A DNA stretch of 64,000 nucleotides from Zoogloea oryzae (lineage in GTDB: Bacteria > Pseudomonadota > Gammaproteobacteria > Burkholderiales > Rhodocyclaceae): contig NZ_BSPX01000013.1 of assembly GCF_030161255.1 (NCBI RefSeq), forward strand, positions 1 to 64,000. The letters run 5' to 3'. The notes under the pieces were generated by a model, which had not been told where the DNA came from, did not search any database, and saw only the letters and a list, made by a program, of their open reading frames with translations. Made by a program: the position numbers and the translations under genes. Within the stretch, counting starts at the first letter, position 1; each line of letters begins with the position of its first letter. This document shows positions 56,392 through 64,000 of the stretch, piece after piece.

Positions 56392-58422
56392 ATGTCTTCT
56401 TCGCGTAATGTCAAGCCGCCCGTCTTCAACCCCCTGACTGGCGCGATTCGCGCGCTGGCCATGGACGCCGTCCAGAAGGCCAACTCCGGCCACCCTGGTG
56501 CCCCGATGGGCATGGCCGAGATCGCCGAAGTCCTGTGGCGCCGCCATCTGCGCCACAACCCGGCAAATCCCAAGTGGGCCGACCGCGACCGCTTCGTCCA
56601 GTCCAACGGCCACGGCTCGATGCTGATCTACGCCCTGCTGCACCTCACCGGCTACGATCTGTCGATCGACGACCTGAAGAACTTCCGCCAGCTGCACAGC
56701 AAGACCCCGGGCCACCCGGAAGTCGGCTACACCCCCGGCGTCGAGACCACCACCGGCCCGCTGGGCCAGGGCATCACCAACGCGGTGGGCATGGCGCTGG
56801 CCGAGAAGATCCTCGCCGCCGACTTCAACCGTCCCGGCCACACCGTCGTCGATCACCACACCTACGTCTTCCTGGGCGACGGCTGCCTGATGGAAGGCAT
56901 CTCCCACGAAGCCTGCTCGCTCGCCGGCACCTGGGGCCTGGGCAAGCTGATCGCCTTCTACGACGACAACAACATCTCCATCGACGGCCACGTCGAGGGC
57001 TGGTTCACCGACGACACCCCGAAGCGCTTCGAAGCCTACGGCTGGCACGTGGTGCGTGACGTCCAGGGCCACGACCCGGTCGCCATCGAGGCCGCCCTGA
57101 AGGCCGCCCAGGCCGAGACCGGCCGCCCGAGCCTGATCTGCTGCAAGACCATCATCGGCGCCGGCAGCCCCAACAAGCAGGACAGCCACGACGTCCACGG
57201 TGCCCCGCTGGGTGCCGCCGAAATCGAAGCCGCCCGCGCCTACATCGGCTGGAACCACCCGCCCTTCGAGATCCCGGCGGATGTTTACGAAGCCTGGGAT
57301 GCCCGCACCAAGGGCGCCGCGCTCGAGGCCGACTGGAACACCCGCTTCGCCGCCTACGCCGCCGAGTTCCCCGAGCTCGCCGCCGAGTTCACCCGCCGCA
57401 TGACCGGTGAGCTGCCCGCCGACTGGGCTGCCCACGTGGATGCGGTGCTCGCCAAGGTCACTGAAAAGGGCGAGACCATCGCCACCCGCAAGGCCAGCCA
57501 GAACAGCATCGAAGCCTTCGCGCCCAAGCTGCCCGAGCTCCTCGGCGGCTCGGCCGACCTGGCCGGCTCCAACCTGACCCTGTGGTCCGGCGCCAAGGGC
57601 GTCTCCCGCACCACCGGCGGCAACTACGTCTACTACGGCGTGCGCGAGTTCGGCATGGCGGCCATCGCCAACGGCATCGCGCTGCACGGCGGTCTGGTGC
57701 CCTACACCGCCACCTTCCTGATGTTCAGCGAATACGCCCGCAACGCCCTGCGCATGGCAGCGCTGATGAAGGTGCGCCAGATCTTCGTGTTCACCCACGA
57801 TTCGATCGGCCTCGGCGAAGACGGCCCGACCCACCAGCCGGTCGAGCAGACCGCCTCCCTGCGCCTGATCCCCAACATGGACGTCTGGCGCCCCTGCGAC
57901 ACCACCGAATCGGCAGTCGCCTGGGCGGCGTCGATCGAGCGCGCCACCGGCCCCAGCTCGCTGGCCTTCTCGCGCCAGAACCTGCCCTTCCAGCCGCGCA
58001 GCAGCCAGCAGGTGGCCGACATCCGCCGCGGCGGTTACGTGTTGTCCGAAGCGGGCACTGTGTCACAGCCGGTTTCGCCGCAAGCCGTTATCATAGCGAC
58101 CGGATCCGAGGTCGCCCTCGCCATGGCCGCCCAGAAGCAGCTCGCAGACGAAGGCGTGGCCGTGCGCGTGGTGTCGATGCCCAGCACCAACGTCTTCGAC
58201 CGCCAGGACGCCGCCTACCGCGACGCCGTGCTGCCGAAGGGCCTGCCCCGCGTCGCCGTGGAAGCCGGCGTCACCGACGGCTGGCGCAAGTACGTGGGCC
58301 TCGAGGGCGAGGTCATCGGCCTCGACCGCTTCGGCGAATCGGCCCCGGCCGGCGAACTGTTCAAGTATTTCGGCATCACCGCCGAGGCAGTGGTCGCCGC
58401 CGTGAAGAAGGTGCTCGCCTGA
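56392..58422 (+). CDS. tkt: Transketolase
   Basis: This 676-residue ThDP enzyme has DAVQKANSGHPGAPMGMAEI (about 25-44) and VETTTGPLGQGITNAVG (about 121-137). The cofactor motif is GDGCLMEGISHEA...YDDNNISIDG, and TATFLMFSEYARNALRMAA lies in the pyrimidine domain. It interconverts pentose and hexose/triose phosphates in the pentose phosphate and Calvin pathways. The ATG at 56392 begins the family's N-terminus. It heads the tkt-gap-pgk block typical of betaproteobacteria. Confidence 0.95.
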   Translation: MSSSRNVKPPVFNPLTGAIRALAMDAVQKANSGHPGAPMGMAEIAEVLWRRHLRHNPANPKWADRDRFVQSNGHGSMLIYALLHLTGYDLSIDDLKNFRQLHSKTPGHPEVGYTPGVETTTGPLGQGITNAVGMALAEKILAADFNRPGHTVVDHHTYVFLGDGCLMEGISHEACSLAGTWGLGKLIAFYDDNNISIDGHVEGWFTDDTPKRFEAYGWHVVRDVQGHDPVAIEAALKAAQAETGRPSLICCKTIIGAGSPNKQDSHDVHGAPLGAAEIEAARAYIGWNHPPFEIPADVYEAWDARTKGAALEADWNTRFAAYAAEFPELAAEFTRRMTGELPADWAAHVDAVLAKVTEKGETIATRKASQNSIEAFAPKLPELLGGSADLAGSNLTLWSGAKGVSRTTGGNYVYYGVREFGMAAIANGIALHGGLVPYTATFLMFSEYARNALRMAALMKVRQIFVFTHDSIGLGEDGPTHQPVEQTASLRLIPNMDVWRPCDTTESAVAWAASIERATGPSSLAFSRQNLPFQPRSSQQVADIRRGGYVLSEAGTVSQPVSPQAVIIATGSEVALAMAAQKQLADEGVAVRVVSMPSTNVFDRQDAAYRDAVLPKGLPRVAVEAGVTDGWRKYVGLEGEVIGLDRFGESAPAGELFKYFGITAEAVVAAVKKVLA

Positions 58423-58445
58423 TCCAGGCGGGCCACAATACAGGC

Positions 58446-58465
58446 GCGGCGCCCCCGGGCGCCGC
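58446..58465 (+). terminator. Hairpin between tkt and gap
   Basis: GCGGCGCC-CCCG-GGCGCCGC is a perfect 8-bp stem 24 bases after the tkt stop, lacking a T run. It may attenuate or protect the tkt message. Confidence 0.45.
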
Positions 58466-58512
58466 AAGCAACATGATTTCGGTTTCGTGTAATTAACTAG
58501 GGAGAAGGCTCG

Positions 58513-59541
58513 ATGAGCATCAAAGTTGCCATCAATGGTTTCGGTCGTATCGGTCGCTGCACGCTGCGCGCCATTTACGAGCAAGGTCTGCAGAACGAAT
58601 TCGAAGTGGTCGCCATCAACGCCTCCGGCGATCTGGCCACCAACGCCCACCTGCTCAAGTACGACACCACCCACGGCCGCTTTGCGACCTCCGTCGAAAC
58701 CGAAGGCGACAACGTCATCATCATCGACGGCAAGAAGATCCCGTTCTACTCCACCAAGGATCCGAAGGGCGTCAACTGGGGTTCCCACGGCGTGGACGTG
58801 CTGCTCGAGTGCACCGGCGCCTACACCACCAAGGCCAAGGCCCAGGCGCTGCTCGACCAGGGCGCCAAGCGCGTGCTGATCTCCGCCCCGGGCGGTGACG
58901 ACGTGGACACCACCATCGTCATGGGCGTCAACGAAGAAGCGCTGCGTGCCGACATGACCGTCGTCTCCAACGCCTCCTGCACCACCAACTGCCTGGCCCC
59001 GGTCGCCAAGATCCTGGCCGACAGCGTCGGCATCAAGCAGGGCCTGATGACCACCATCCACGCCTACACCAACGACCAGGTGACCGTGGACGTCCGCCAC
59101 AAGGATCTGCGCCGCGCCCGCGCCGCTGCCGCCAACATCATCCCGACCAAGACCGGCGCCGCCAAGGCCGTCGGCCTGGTGCTGCCGCAGCTGGTTGGCA
59201 AGGTCGATGGCTTCGCCCTGCGCGTCCCGACCATCAACGTCTCGCTGGTCGACCTGACCTTCACCGCCGAGCGCGCCACCACCAAGGAAGAAATCAACGC
59301 GCTGATGACCGCCGCGGCCAACGGCCCGCTGAAGGGCATCCTGGCCGTCAACAACGAGCCGCTGGTCTCCTCCGACTTCAACCACACCACCGTCTCCTCC
59401 ACCTTCGACGCCACCCAGACCCGCGTCATCAAGGGTGAAGACGGCTCCGTGCTGGTCAAGGTGCTGGCCTGGTACGACAACGAGTGGGGCTACTCCTGCC
59501 GCATGCTCGACGCGGCCCGCGCCTACGTCAACGCCAAGTAA
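58513..59541 (+). CDS. gap: Glyceraldehyde-3-phosphate dehydrogenase
   Basis: This 342-residue enzyme has NAD-binding INGFGRIGRC (about 7-16), active-site SNASCTTNCLAPV (about 155-167) with the catalytic Cys, and WYDNEWGYSCRM near the end. It converts glyceraldehyde-3-phosphate to 1,3-bisphosphoglycerate. The GGGAGAAGG ribosome-binding site is strong, in keeping with high expression. Coenzyme preference (NAD or NADP) is not assigned. It lies between tkt and pgk. Confidence 0.95.
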   Translation: MSIKVAINGFGRIGRCTLRAIYEQGLQNEFEVVAINASGDLATNAHLLKYDTTHGRFATSVETEGDNVIIIDGKKIPFYSTKDPKGVNWGSHGVDVLLECTGAYTTKAKAQALLDQGAKRVLISAPGGDDVDTTIVMGVNEEALRADMTVVSNASCTTNCLAPVAKILADSVGIKQGLMTTIHAYTNDQVTVDVRHKDLRRARAAAANIIPTKTGAAKAVGLVLPQLVGKVDGFALRVPTINVSLVDLTFTAERATTKEEINALMTAAANGPLKGILAVNNEPLVSSDFNHTTVSSTFDATQTRVIKGEDGSVLVKVLAWYDNEWGYSCRMLDAARAYVNAK

Positions 59542-59554
59542 GCCTGTTGTTTCG

Positions 59555-59581
59555 ACGCCCCGCCTGCGCGGGGCGTTTTTC
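59555..59581 (+). terminator. Rho-independent terminator after gap
   Basis: ACGCCCCGC-CTGC-GCGGGGCGT is a perfect 9-bp stem followed by a T run (59576-59580). It lies 27 bases before the pgk ATG, so pgk expression needs read-through or its own promoter. Confidence 0.85.
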
Positions 59582-59607
59582 ATTCCGAAGCCTCGAAGAA
59601 CATCATC

Positions 59608-60792
59608 ATGCAAGTCAAGAAACTCACCGATCTCGACGTCAAGGGCAAGCGTGTCTTCATCCGTGCCGACCTGAACGTGCCCCAGGACGACGCCGGCAAC
59701 ATCACCGAAGACACCCGCATCCGCGCCTCCATCCCGTCCATCAAGTACGCCGTCGAAGGCGGCGCCGCGGTCATGGTCACCTCCCACCTGGGTCGTCCGA
59801 CCGAGGGCGAGCTGAAGGCCGACGACACCCTCGCGCCGGTCGCCGTGCGCCTGGGCCAGCTGCTGGGCAAGCCCGTGCGCCTGATCCAGAACTGGGTCGA
59901 CGGTGGCTTCGAAGTCGCCGCCGGCGAAGTCGTGCTGCTCGAAAACTGCCGTTGCAACAAGGGCGAGAAGAAGGACAACGAAGAGCTCGCCAAGAAGATG
60001 GCCGCCCTGTGCGACATCTACGTGAACGACGCCTTCGGCACCGCCCACCGCGCCGAAGCCACCACCCACGGCATCGCCCGCTTCGCCCCCGTGGCCTGCG
60101 CCGGCATCCTGATGGGCGCCGAGATCGACGCGCTGGGCAAGGCCCTGGGCAACCCGGCCCGCCCGCTGGTCGCCATCGTCGGCGGCTCCAAGGTGTCGTC
60201 CAAACTCACCATCCTCAAGTCGCTGGCCGACAAGGTGGACCAGCTGATCGTCGGCGGCGGCATCGCCAACACCTTCCTGCTGGCCTCCGGCAAGCGCATC
60301 GGCGAATCCCTGGCCGAGCCCGACCTGGTCAAGGAAGCCCACGCGATCATGGACATCATGAAGGAACGCGGCGCCGAAGTGCCCCTGCCGACCGACGTGG
60401 TGGTGGCCGACGAAGTCTCCGCCCTGGCCCGCGCCAACAAGATCTCCGTCGATGACGTGGCCGCCCACGACCGCATCCTCGACATCGGCCCGAAGAGCGC
60501 CGCGCGCCTGGGCGAGATCATCGCCAACGCCGGCACCATCGTCTGGAACGGCCCGGTCGGCGTGTTCGAGCTGCCCCAGTTCGCCGGCGGCACCAAGATG
60601 ATGGCCTCGGCCATCGCCCACTCCGAAGCCTTCTCCATCGCCGGCGGCGGCGACACCCTGGCGGCCATCGCCAAGTTCCACATCGCCGACGACGTGGGCT
60701 ACATCTCCACCGGCGGCGGCGCCTTCCTCGAGTTCCTCGAAGGCAAGACCCTGCCGGCCATCGCGGCCCTCGAAGAGCGCTACAAGGACTGA
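59608..60792 (+). CDS. pgk: Phosphoglycerate kinase
   Basis: This 394-residue kinase has KRVFIRADLNVPQDDAG (about 13-29), VTSHLGRPTEG, and GGSKVSSKLTIL in the hinge region. The C-terminal nucleotide-binding loop is IAGGGDTLAAI (about 351-361). Length is normal for bacterial Pgk. It makes ATP from 1,3-bisphosphoglycerate, or the reverse in gluconeogenesis and the Calvin cycle. Confidence 0.95.
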   Translation: MQVKKLTDLDVKGKRVFIRADLNVPQDDAGNITEDTRIRASIPSIKYAVEGGAAVMVTSHLGRPTEGELKADDTLAPVAVRLGQLLGKPVRLIQNWVDGGFEVAAGEVVLLENCRCNKGEKKDNEELAKKMAALCDIYVNDAFGTAHRAEATTHGIARFAPVACAGILMGAEIDALGKALGNPARPLVAIVGGSKVSSKLTILKSLADKVDQLIVGGGIANTFLLASGKRIGESLAEPDLVKEAHAIMDIMKERGAEVPLPTDVVVADEVSALARANKISVDDVAAHDRILDIGPKSAARLGEIIANAGTIVWNGPVGVFELPQFAGGTKMMASAIAHSEAFSIAGGGDTLAAIAKFHIADDVGYISTGGGAFLEFLEGKTLPAIAALEERYKD

Positions 60793-60821
60793 TCCGGCCC
60801 GGCCGGCTCACCCTTTTCCAG

Positions 60822-60847
60822 ACGGCCTTCGGGCCGTTTGGCATTTT
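60822..60847 (+). terminator. Rho-independent terminator after pgk
   Basis: ACGGCC-TTCG-GGCCGT with flanking CA/TG pairs is a stable stem with a UUCG loop, and ATTTTT follows at 60842-60847. It ends the tkt-gap-pgk block. Confidence 0.8.
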
Positions 60848-60950
60848 TGGGGGCAGCGCCCCTACACGGGCGGGGCTTTCGCGCCGATAATCAGTTCATC
60901 GTCCTGCTGCCCCGCCGTCGCCGCCAAGCCGGCGTGGCGTTACCGCGCCC

Positions 60951-62114
60951 ATGCCGATCCCGGTCAGTGCCCTGATAGGTTCGCCCCGTCGACTCATCAC
61001 CGCCATCGTGATGTTTGTCGTGCTGGATCTCAGCGTGCTGATGATCAACCTGTGGCTGGCCAACCAGATCGCCCAGGATGCCGTGGCGATCAACCTGGCC
61101 GGGCGTCAGCGGATGCTCTCCCAGCAGACCACCAAGGCGCTGCTCCTCACCACCCGCGCCACCACCCCGCAAGACGTCAACGCCGCCGCCCAGGAGGTGG
61201 ATCTCGCCTTCGGGCTGTTCGAGCGCACCTTGTCGGCCTTTGCCGACGGCGGCCAGACCACCGGGGGCGACGATGCGCCGGTCATCCTGCAGGCCGTGGA
61301 GGGCGAGGCCGCCGAGGTCGTGGCCCGGGCCCGAAAGCTCATCACGCCGCTGCGTGGCTACCTGCCCGCCGCATCCTCCGCACAGGAGGGGCGCGCCTAT
61401 ACCGCAGCGGCCGACTACATGGTGGGCAACAACCGGGAGATCCTGGCGCTGATGAACAGGCTCACCACCGCCCTCGAACACGACTCGGTGCGCCGCTCGC
61501 GGGATCTGCGGGCGATCCAGACCGGCGCCTTCGTGCTGGCGCTGGGCAATTTCCTGGTGATCGTGCTGGGGATGCTGCGCCGGCACCGGCAGATGGAGAA
61601 GGAGAGCGAACGCTGGCGCGAGATGGCCCGCCATGATCCGCTGACCGGCCTCGCCAACCGCAAGGCCTTCACCGAAACCGGGCTGGGCATCCTGGCCCGT
61701 GCGCGGGTCGACGGCTCGGCCGGCGCGGTGCTGGTGATCGACCTGGATGGCTTCAAGCCGATCAACGACCGCTTCGGCCACGCCACCGGCGACCAGGTGC
61801 TGGTGCAGCTGGCGGCACGCCTGGAATCCACCGCCCGCACCACCGACCTGGTGGCCCGGCTGGGAGGCGACGAGTTCGCGATCCTGTGCCCCAACCTCCA
61901 CGACCCGGAGCACATCGGACAGTTCTGCAACCGGCTGGTGGCCGCCATTGGCGACATTCCGGACGAGGTCTGCCCGGGCAACGCCCTCGGAGCCAGCATC
62001 GGCATCGCCACCTACCCGAAGGATGGTTACGACCTGCACCACATTCTCGGCCAGGCCGACCGGGCGATGTACGCCGCCAAGCAGGCCGGCGGGAGCCGCT
62101 GGATGCTGCTCTGA
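60951..62114 (+). CDS. Membrane diguanylate cyclase with PilJ/NarX-type sensor domain
   Basis: This 387-residue protein has TM1 at about 16-38 and a periplasmic region (about 40-180) that begins INLAGRQRMLSQQTTKA. That is the P-box-like motif shared by NarX/NarQ and PilJ sensor domains. TM2 is at about 186-206. The C-terminal GGDEF domain (about 222-385) has ARHDPLTGLANRKA and an intact RLGGDEFAIL site. It should make cyclic di-GMP in response to a periplasmic ligand; nitrate is one possibility by family analogy only. It is monocistronic, convergent with the TPR gene. Confidence 0.87.
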   Translation: MPIPVSALIGSPRRLITAIVMFVVLDLSVLMINLWLANQIAQDAVAINLAGRQRMLSQQTTKALLLTTRATTPQDVNAAAQEVDLAFGLFERTLSAFADGGQTTGGDDAPVILQAVEGEAAEVVARARKLITPLRGYLPAASSAQEGRAYTAAADYMVGNNREILALMNRLTTALEHDSVRRSRDLRAIQTGAFVLALGNFLVIVLGMLRRHRQMEKESERWREMARHDPLTGLANRKAFTETGLGILARARVDGSAGAVLVIDLDGFKPINDRFGHATGDQVLVQLAARLESTARTTDLVARLGGDEFAILCPNLHDPEHIGQFCNRLVAAIGDIPDEVCPGNALGASIGIATYPKDGYDLHHILGQADRAMYAAKQAGGSRWMLL

Positions 62115-62123
62115 GGGGCGACT

Positions 62124-63842
62124 TTACTGCTGGGCTTCGCGGCGAATCTTCCAGTCGCTGCCGTCCTTCACCCACTCCAGGCGCTTGCGGCCGGCGTCGC
62201 TGTAGTTACCCGACTGGTAGCGCTGCTCGAAGGTGACCACCACCACATTGCCTTCCAGCTTGAAGCTGGGGGCATCCACCTGGACGCGGATGTCGCCCTT
62301 CTTGTCGAGCTTCACCCGGCGGTCGGCCTCCCAGGCGCTGCGGGCGCGCTTGTCGGCGGGCACGAAGTCGGCGCCATAGAAAGCCAGATAGCGGTTGGTG
62401 TCCTTGGCCTCCCAGGCCTGCCGCCAGGATTCCAGACGGCTCGCGACGGCCTTGGTCGCATCGGCATCGACTGCGGCCGGTTTCGCCGCCGGAGCCGGCA
62501 CAGGCGCCGGAGCAACGGCTGGCGCGGCCTTCGGGGCGCTCGCCACCAGGGCGGGCGCGGGGGCTGGCACGGGTGCCGGTGCAGGGGCCGCCACGGCAGC
62601 CGCGGGCTTGACCGGCGCGGCCGGCGCGCTGGTGGTCGCAACGGTCTGGTTGGAACCGAGCATGGTGTGATGCTGGCGCAAGGTCAGGTTGCCGGGCTCC
62701 AGGGCCAGGCCCTTCTCGAAGGCCTGACGGGCGGCCTTCGAGTCGTTGCGGGCCAGGTAGACCACACCCAGGGTGTCGTAGAGGCTGGCCCGGTTGCCGT
62801 CCTTGGCCACCGCACGTTCGGCGAGCTTGAGGGCTTCGTCCAGCTTCACCTTCTGGCTGGCCAGCACGAAGGCCAGATTGTTCATGATGCGCACATCTTC
62901 GGGGTCGATCTTCAGGGCTTCCCGGTAGGCGGCTTCGGCCTCGGGCAGACGCTTCATCTTTTCAAACGCGATGCCGCGCAGGGCGTGGGGGTAGGCACTC
63001 CGGGGCGCCAACGCGCTGGCGCGGGTATACGCCTCGATGGCCTGGTCGCCCTTTCCGAGGGCCAGGAGGGCGTCGCCGCGGCCGATCATGGCGCCGGCAA
63101 AATCCTTGCGCAGCACGAGCGCCTTGTCGAAGGCGGCGAGCGCCCGGTCGGCCTGACTCAGGCGCAGGGCCACGAGGCCCTGGGCGTGGAGCGCGAAGGG
63201 GTTGTTCGGATCACGGCGGACGGCCTCGTCGAGCACCCGGGAGGCTTCCTCGATCTTGCCGTCGGCCGACAGGGCGAGGCCGAGCCCCAGGTGGGCTGCG
63301 GCCATCTCGGGGTGCTGCTTGAGCACGTCCCGCAGCACCGCGGCGGCCTGGGCCGGCTTCTTGAGTTTTTCGAGATATAGCGCGGCGAGGTCCAGCTTGA
63401 GCTGCACGAGGCCGGGCTGGCCGGCGATCGCGGCGCGGTAGCTCTCCTCCGCCTCGGTCGTGAGGCCGAGTTCCACCAGCAGCTTGGCCTGGGCCTGCAG
63501 CACATTGGCCTGACCGGGCGCCATGGCCACGGCGCTGCTCATCCAGTCCCGGGCCAGCTTCGACTTGCCTGCTGCGTGGGTTGCAGCGGCCAGCCCGAGC
63601 ATGGCCTCGACGGAGCGGGGATTGAGCTTGTAAGCGTCGCCGAAATGTTTTTCGGCCTGCTCGAACTGACGGGCGGCGAGTGCCTGCTGCCCCTTGTTGA
63701 GCGCCTCGAGATCGGACCGACCGGGGGCTGCCGTGAGCGGGTTCTGGGGCGTGGTGAGGAGCACTTCGGCGCTGGCGGTCGCCGCCAGCATGGTCAGGCC
63801 TGCACCAATCAGAACGGCAGAAAGGGAACGGGTTCGATACAT
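62124..63842 (-). CDS. Secreted TPR protein with C-terminal SnoaL/NTF2-like domain
   Basis: This 572-residue protein has a signal peptide (LSAVLIGAGLTMLAATASA). Ten or so TPR repeats follow (about 40-375), for example RDVLKQHPEMAAAHLGLGLA and YREALKIDPEDVRIMNNLA. An Ala/Pro/Val-rich linker (about 395-455) leads to a C-terminal NTF2-like region (about 465-570; SWRQAWEAKDTNRYLAFYG, VTFEQRYQSGNYSDAG). This combination is found in periplasmic or outer-membrane scaffold proteins, some linked to murein transpeptidase partners. The start at 63842 is set by the signal peptide. The last 158 bp of the window hold no visible gene. Confidence 0.8.
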   Translation of the reverse strand: MYRTRSLSAVLIGAGLTMLAATASAEVLLTTPQNPLTAAPGRSDLEALNKGQQALAARQFEQAEKHFGDAYKLNPRSVEAMLGLAAATHAAGKSKLARDWMSSAVAMAPGQANVLQAQAKLLVELGLTTEAEESYRAAIAGQPGLVQLKLDLAALYLEKLKKPAQAAAVLRDVLKQHPEMAAAHLGLGLALSADGKIEEASRVLDEAVRRDPNNPFALHAQGLVALRLSQADRALAAFDKALVLRKDFAGAMIGRGDALLALGKGDQAIEAYTRASALAPRSAYPHALRGIAFEKMKRLPEAEAAYREALKIDPEDVRIMNNLAFVLASQKVKLDEALKLAERAVAKDGNRASLYDTLGVVYLARNDSKAARQAFEKGLALEPGNLTLRQHHTMLGSNQTVATTSAPAAPVKPAAAVAAPAPAPVPAPAPALVASAPKAAPAVAPAPVPAPAAKPAAVDADATKAVASRLESWRQAWEAKDTNRYLAFYGADFVPADKRARSAWEADRRVKLDKKGDIRVQVDAPSFKLEGNVVVVTFEQRYQSGNYSDAGRKRLEWVKDGSDWKIRREAQQ

Positions 63843-64000
63843 GACAACCTCGGGTGCGAATGGCGGGGTGCGGAACCGGACATTCACGGTTCACGGACGT
63901 TCGGCAGACGATAGCCGAGGCCCGCGCCCCGGACGAATGCATACGTCACGGCCTGCAGCAGGCCACGCCGACTGTTTGGGGACGATCGAGATTTAATTGG

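Noticed and set aside
58063..60681. An 872-residue open frame opposite gap and pgk
   Set aside because: It is an antisense frame in highly codon-biased housekeeping genes, with repetitive Gly/Asp/Val composition and no domain.
63843..64000. A gene at the right edge of the window
   Set aside because: Only short frames without ribosome-binding sites or motifs are present.

Overview
The window is high-GC, gene-dense chromosomal DNA with the gene complement of a motile, nutritionally versatile betaproteobacterium. A Rhodocyclales or Zoogloeaceae relative (Azoarcus, Thauera, Zoogloea type) is my best guess. This rests on gene content: a TodS/TodT-like two-component pair, a polyhydroxyalkanoate phasin, NtrC/sigma-54 nitrate uptake, short betaproteobacterial-style flagellins, phosphoribulokinase and a transketolase-gap-pgk block. 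No rRNA, tRNA, CRISPR array, transposase, integrase or phage gene was found.

Layout. Bases 1-4.0 kb hold the 3' part of a hybrid histidine kinase, its FixJ/NarL-type response regulator, a phasin and a nitroreductase. Bases 4.0-6.9 kb are an accessory pocket: two REP-like inverted-repeat families, a ten-unit 21-bp tandem array whose units fold into hairpins with compensatory changes, one conserved hypothetical gene, and a markedly AT-richer two-gene islet (small membrane protein plus a possible HEPN-like protein). Bases 6.9-11.1 kb are the nitrate ABC transporter nrtA-nrtB-nrtD on the minus strand. Its control region can be read directly: an NtrC-type dyad, a sigma-54 promoter and a leader terminator. 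A nasT-like ANTAR regulator lies upstream. Bases 11.1-17.1 kb are a signalling operon of a CHASE/multi-PAS histidine kinase, a receiver-HATPase (RsbW-like) protein and a receiver-PAS-PP2C (RsbU-like) phosphatase. Bases 17.2-21.8 kb are an RND efflux operon whose promoter sits inside a perfect 15-bp inverted repeat.

Bases 21.8-26.3 kb carry a second receiver-HATPase protein, a short CbiX chelatase, an M23 peptidase, tcdA, a HAD phosphatase and a small secreted protein. Bases 26.4-39.5 kb are a tightly coupled nine-gene sugar and glycan operon: CDP-3,6-dideoxyhexose genes rfbF-rfbG-rfbH, a methyltransferase, a ThDP enzyme like YerE of yersiniose synthesis, an FkbM methyltransferase, a NeuB-like synthase, a sugar epimerase/reductase and a 1207-residue multi-domain glycosyltransferase. 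It ends directly before a sigma-28 promoter and the flagellar block fliC-flaG-fliD-fliS-fliT-fliK-like-flhB-like (39.7-44.9 kb). I therefore infer a flagellin glycosylation island that may build a branched 3,6-dideoxy sugar.

Bases 44.9-64.0 kb are mostly core metabolism and signalling: yggX, a diguanylate cyclase, argA, a PPK2-type polyphosphate:AMP phosphotransferase, rsmE, a thioredoxin-like protein, an inositol monophosphatase family enzyme, phosphoribulokinase with a possible structured leader, a MORN-repeat protein paired with an unusual lipoprotein, tkt-gap-pgk, a second diguanylate cyclase and a TPR protein.
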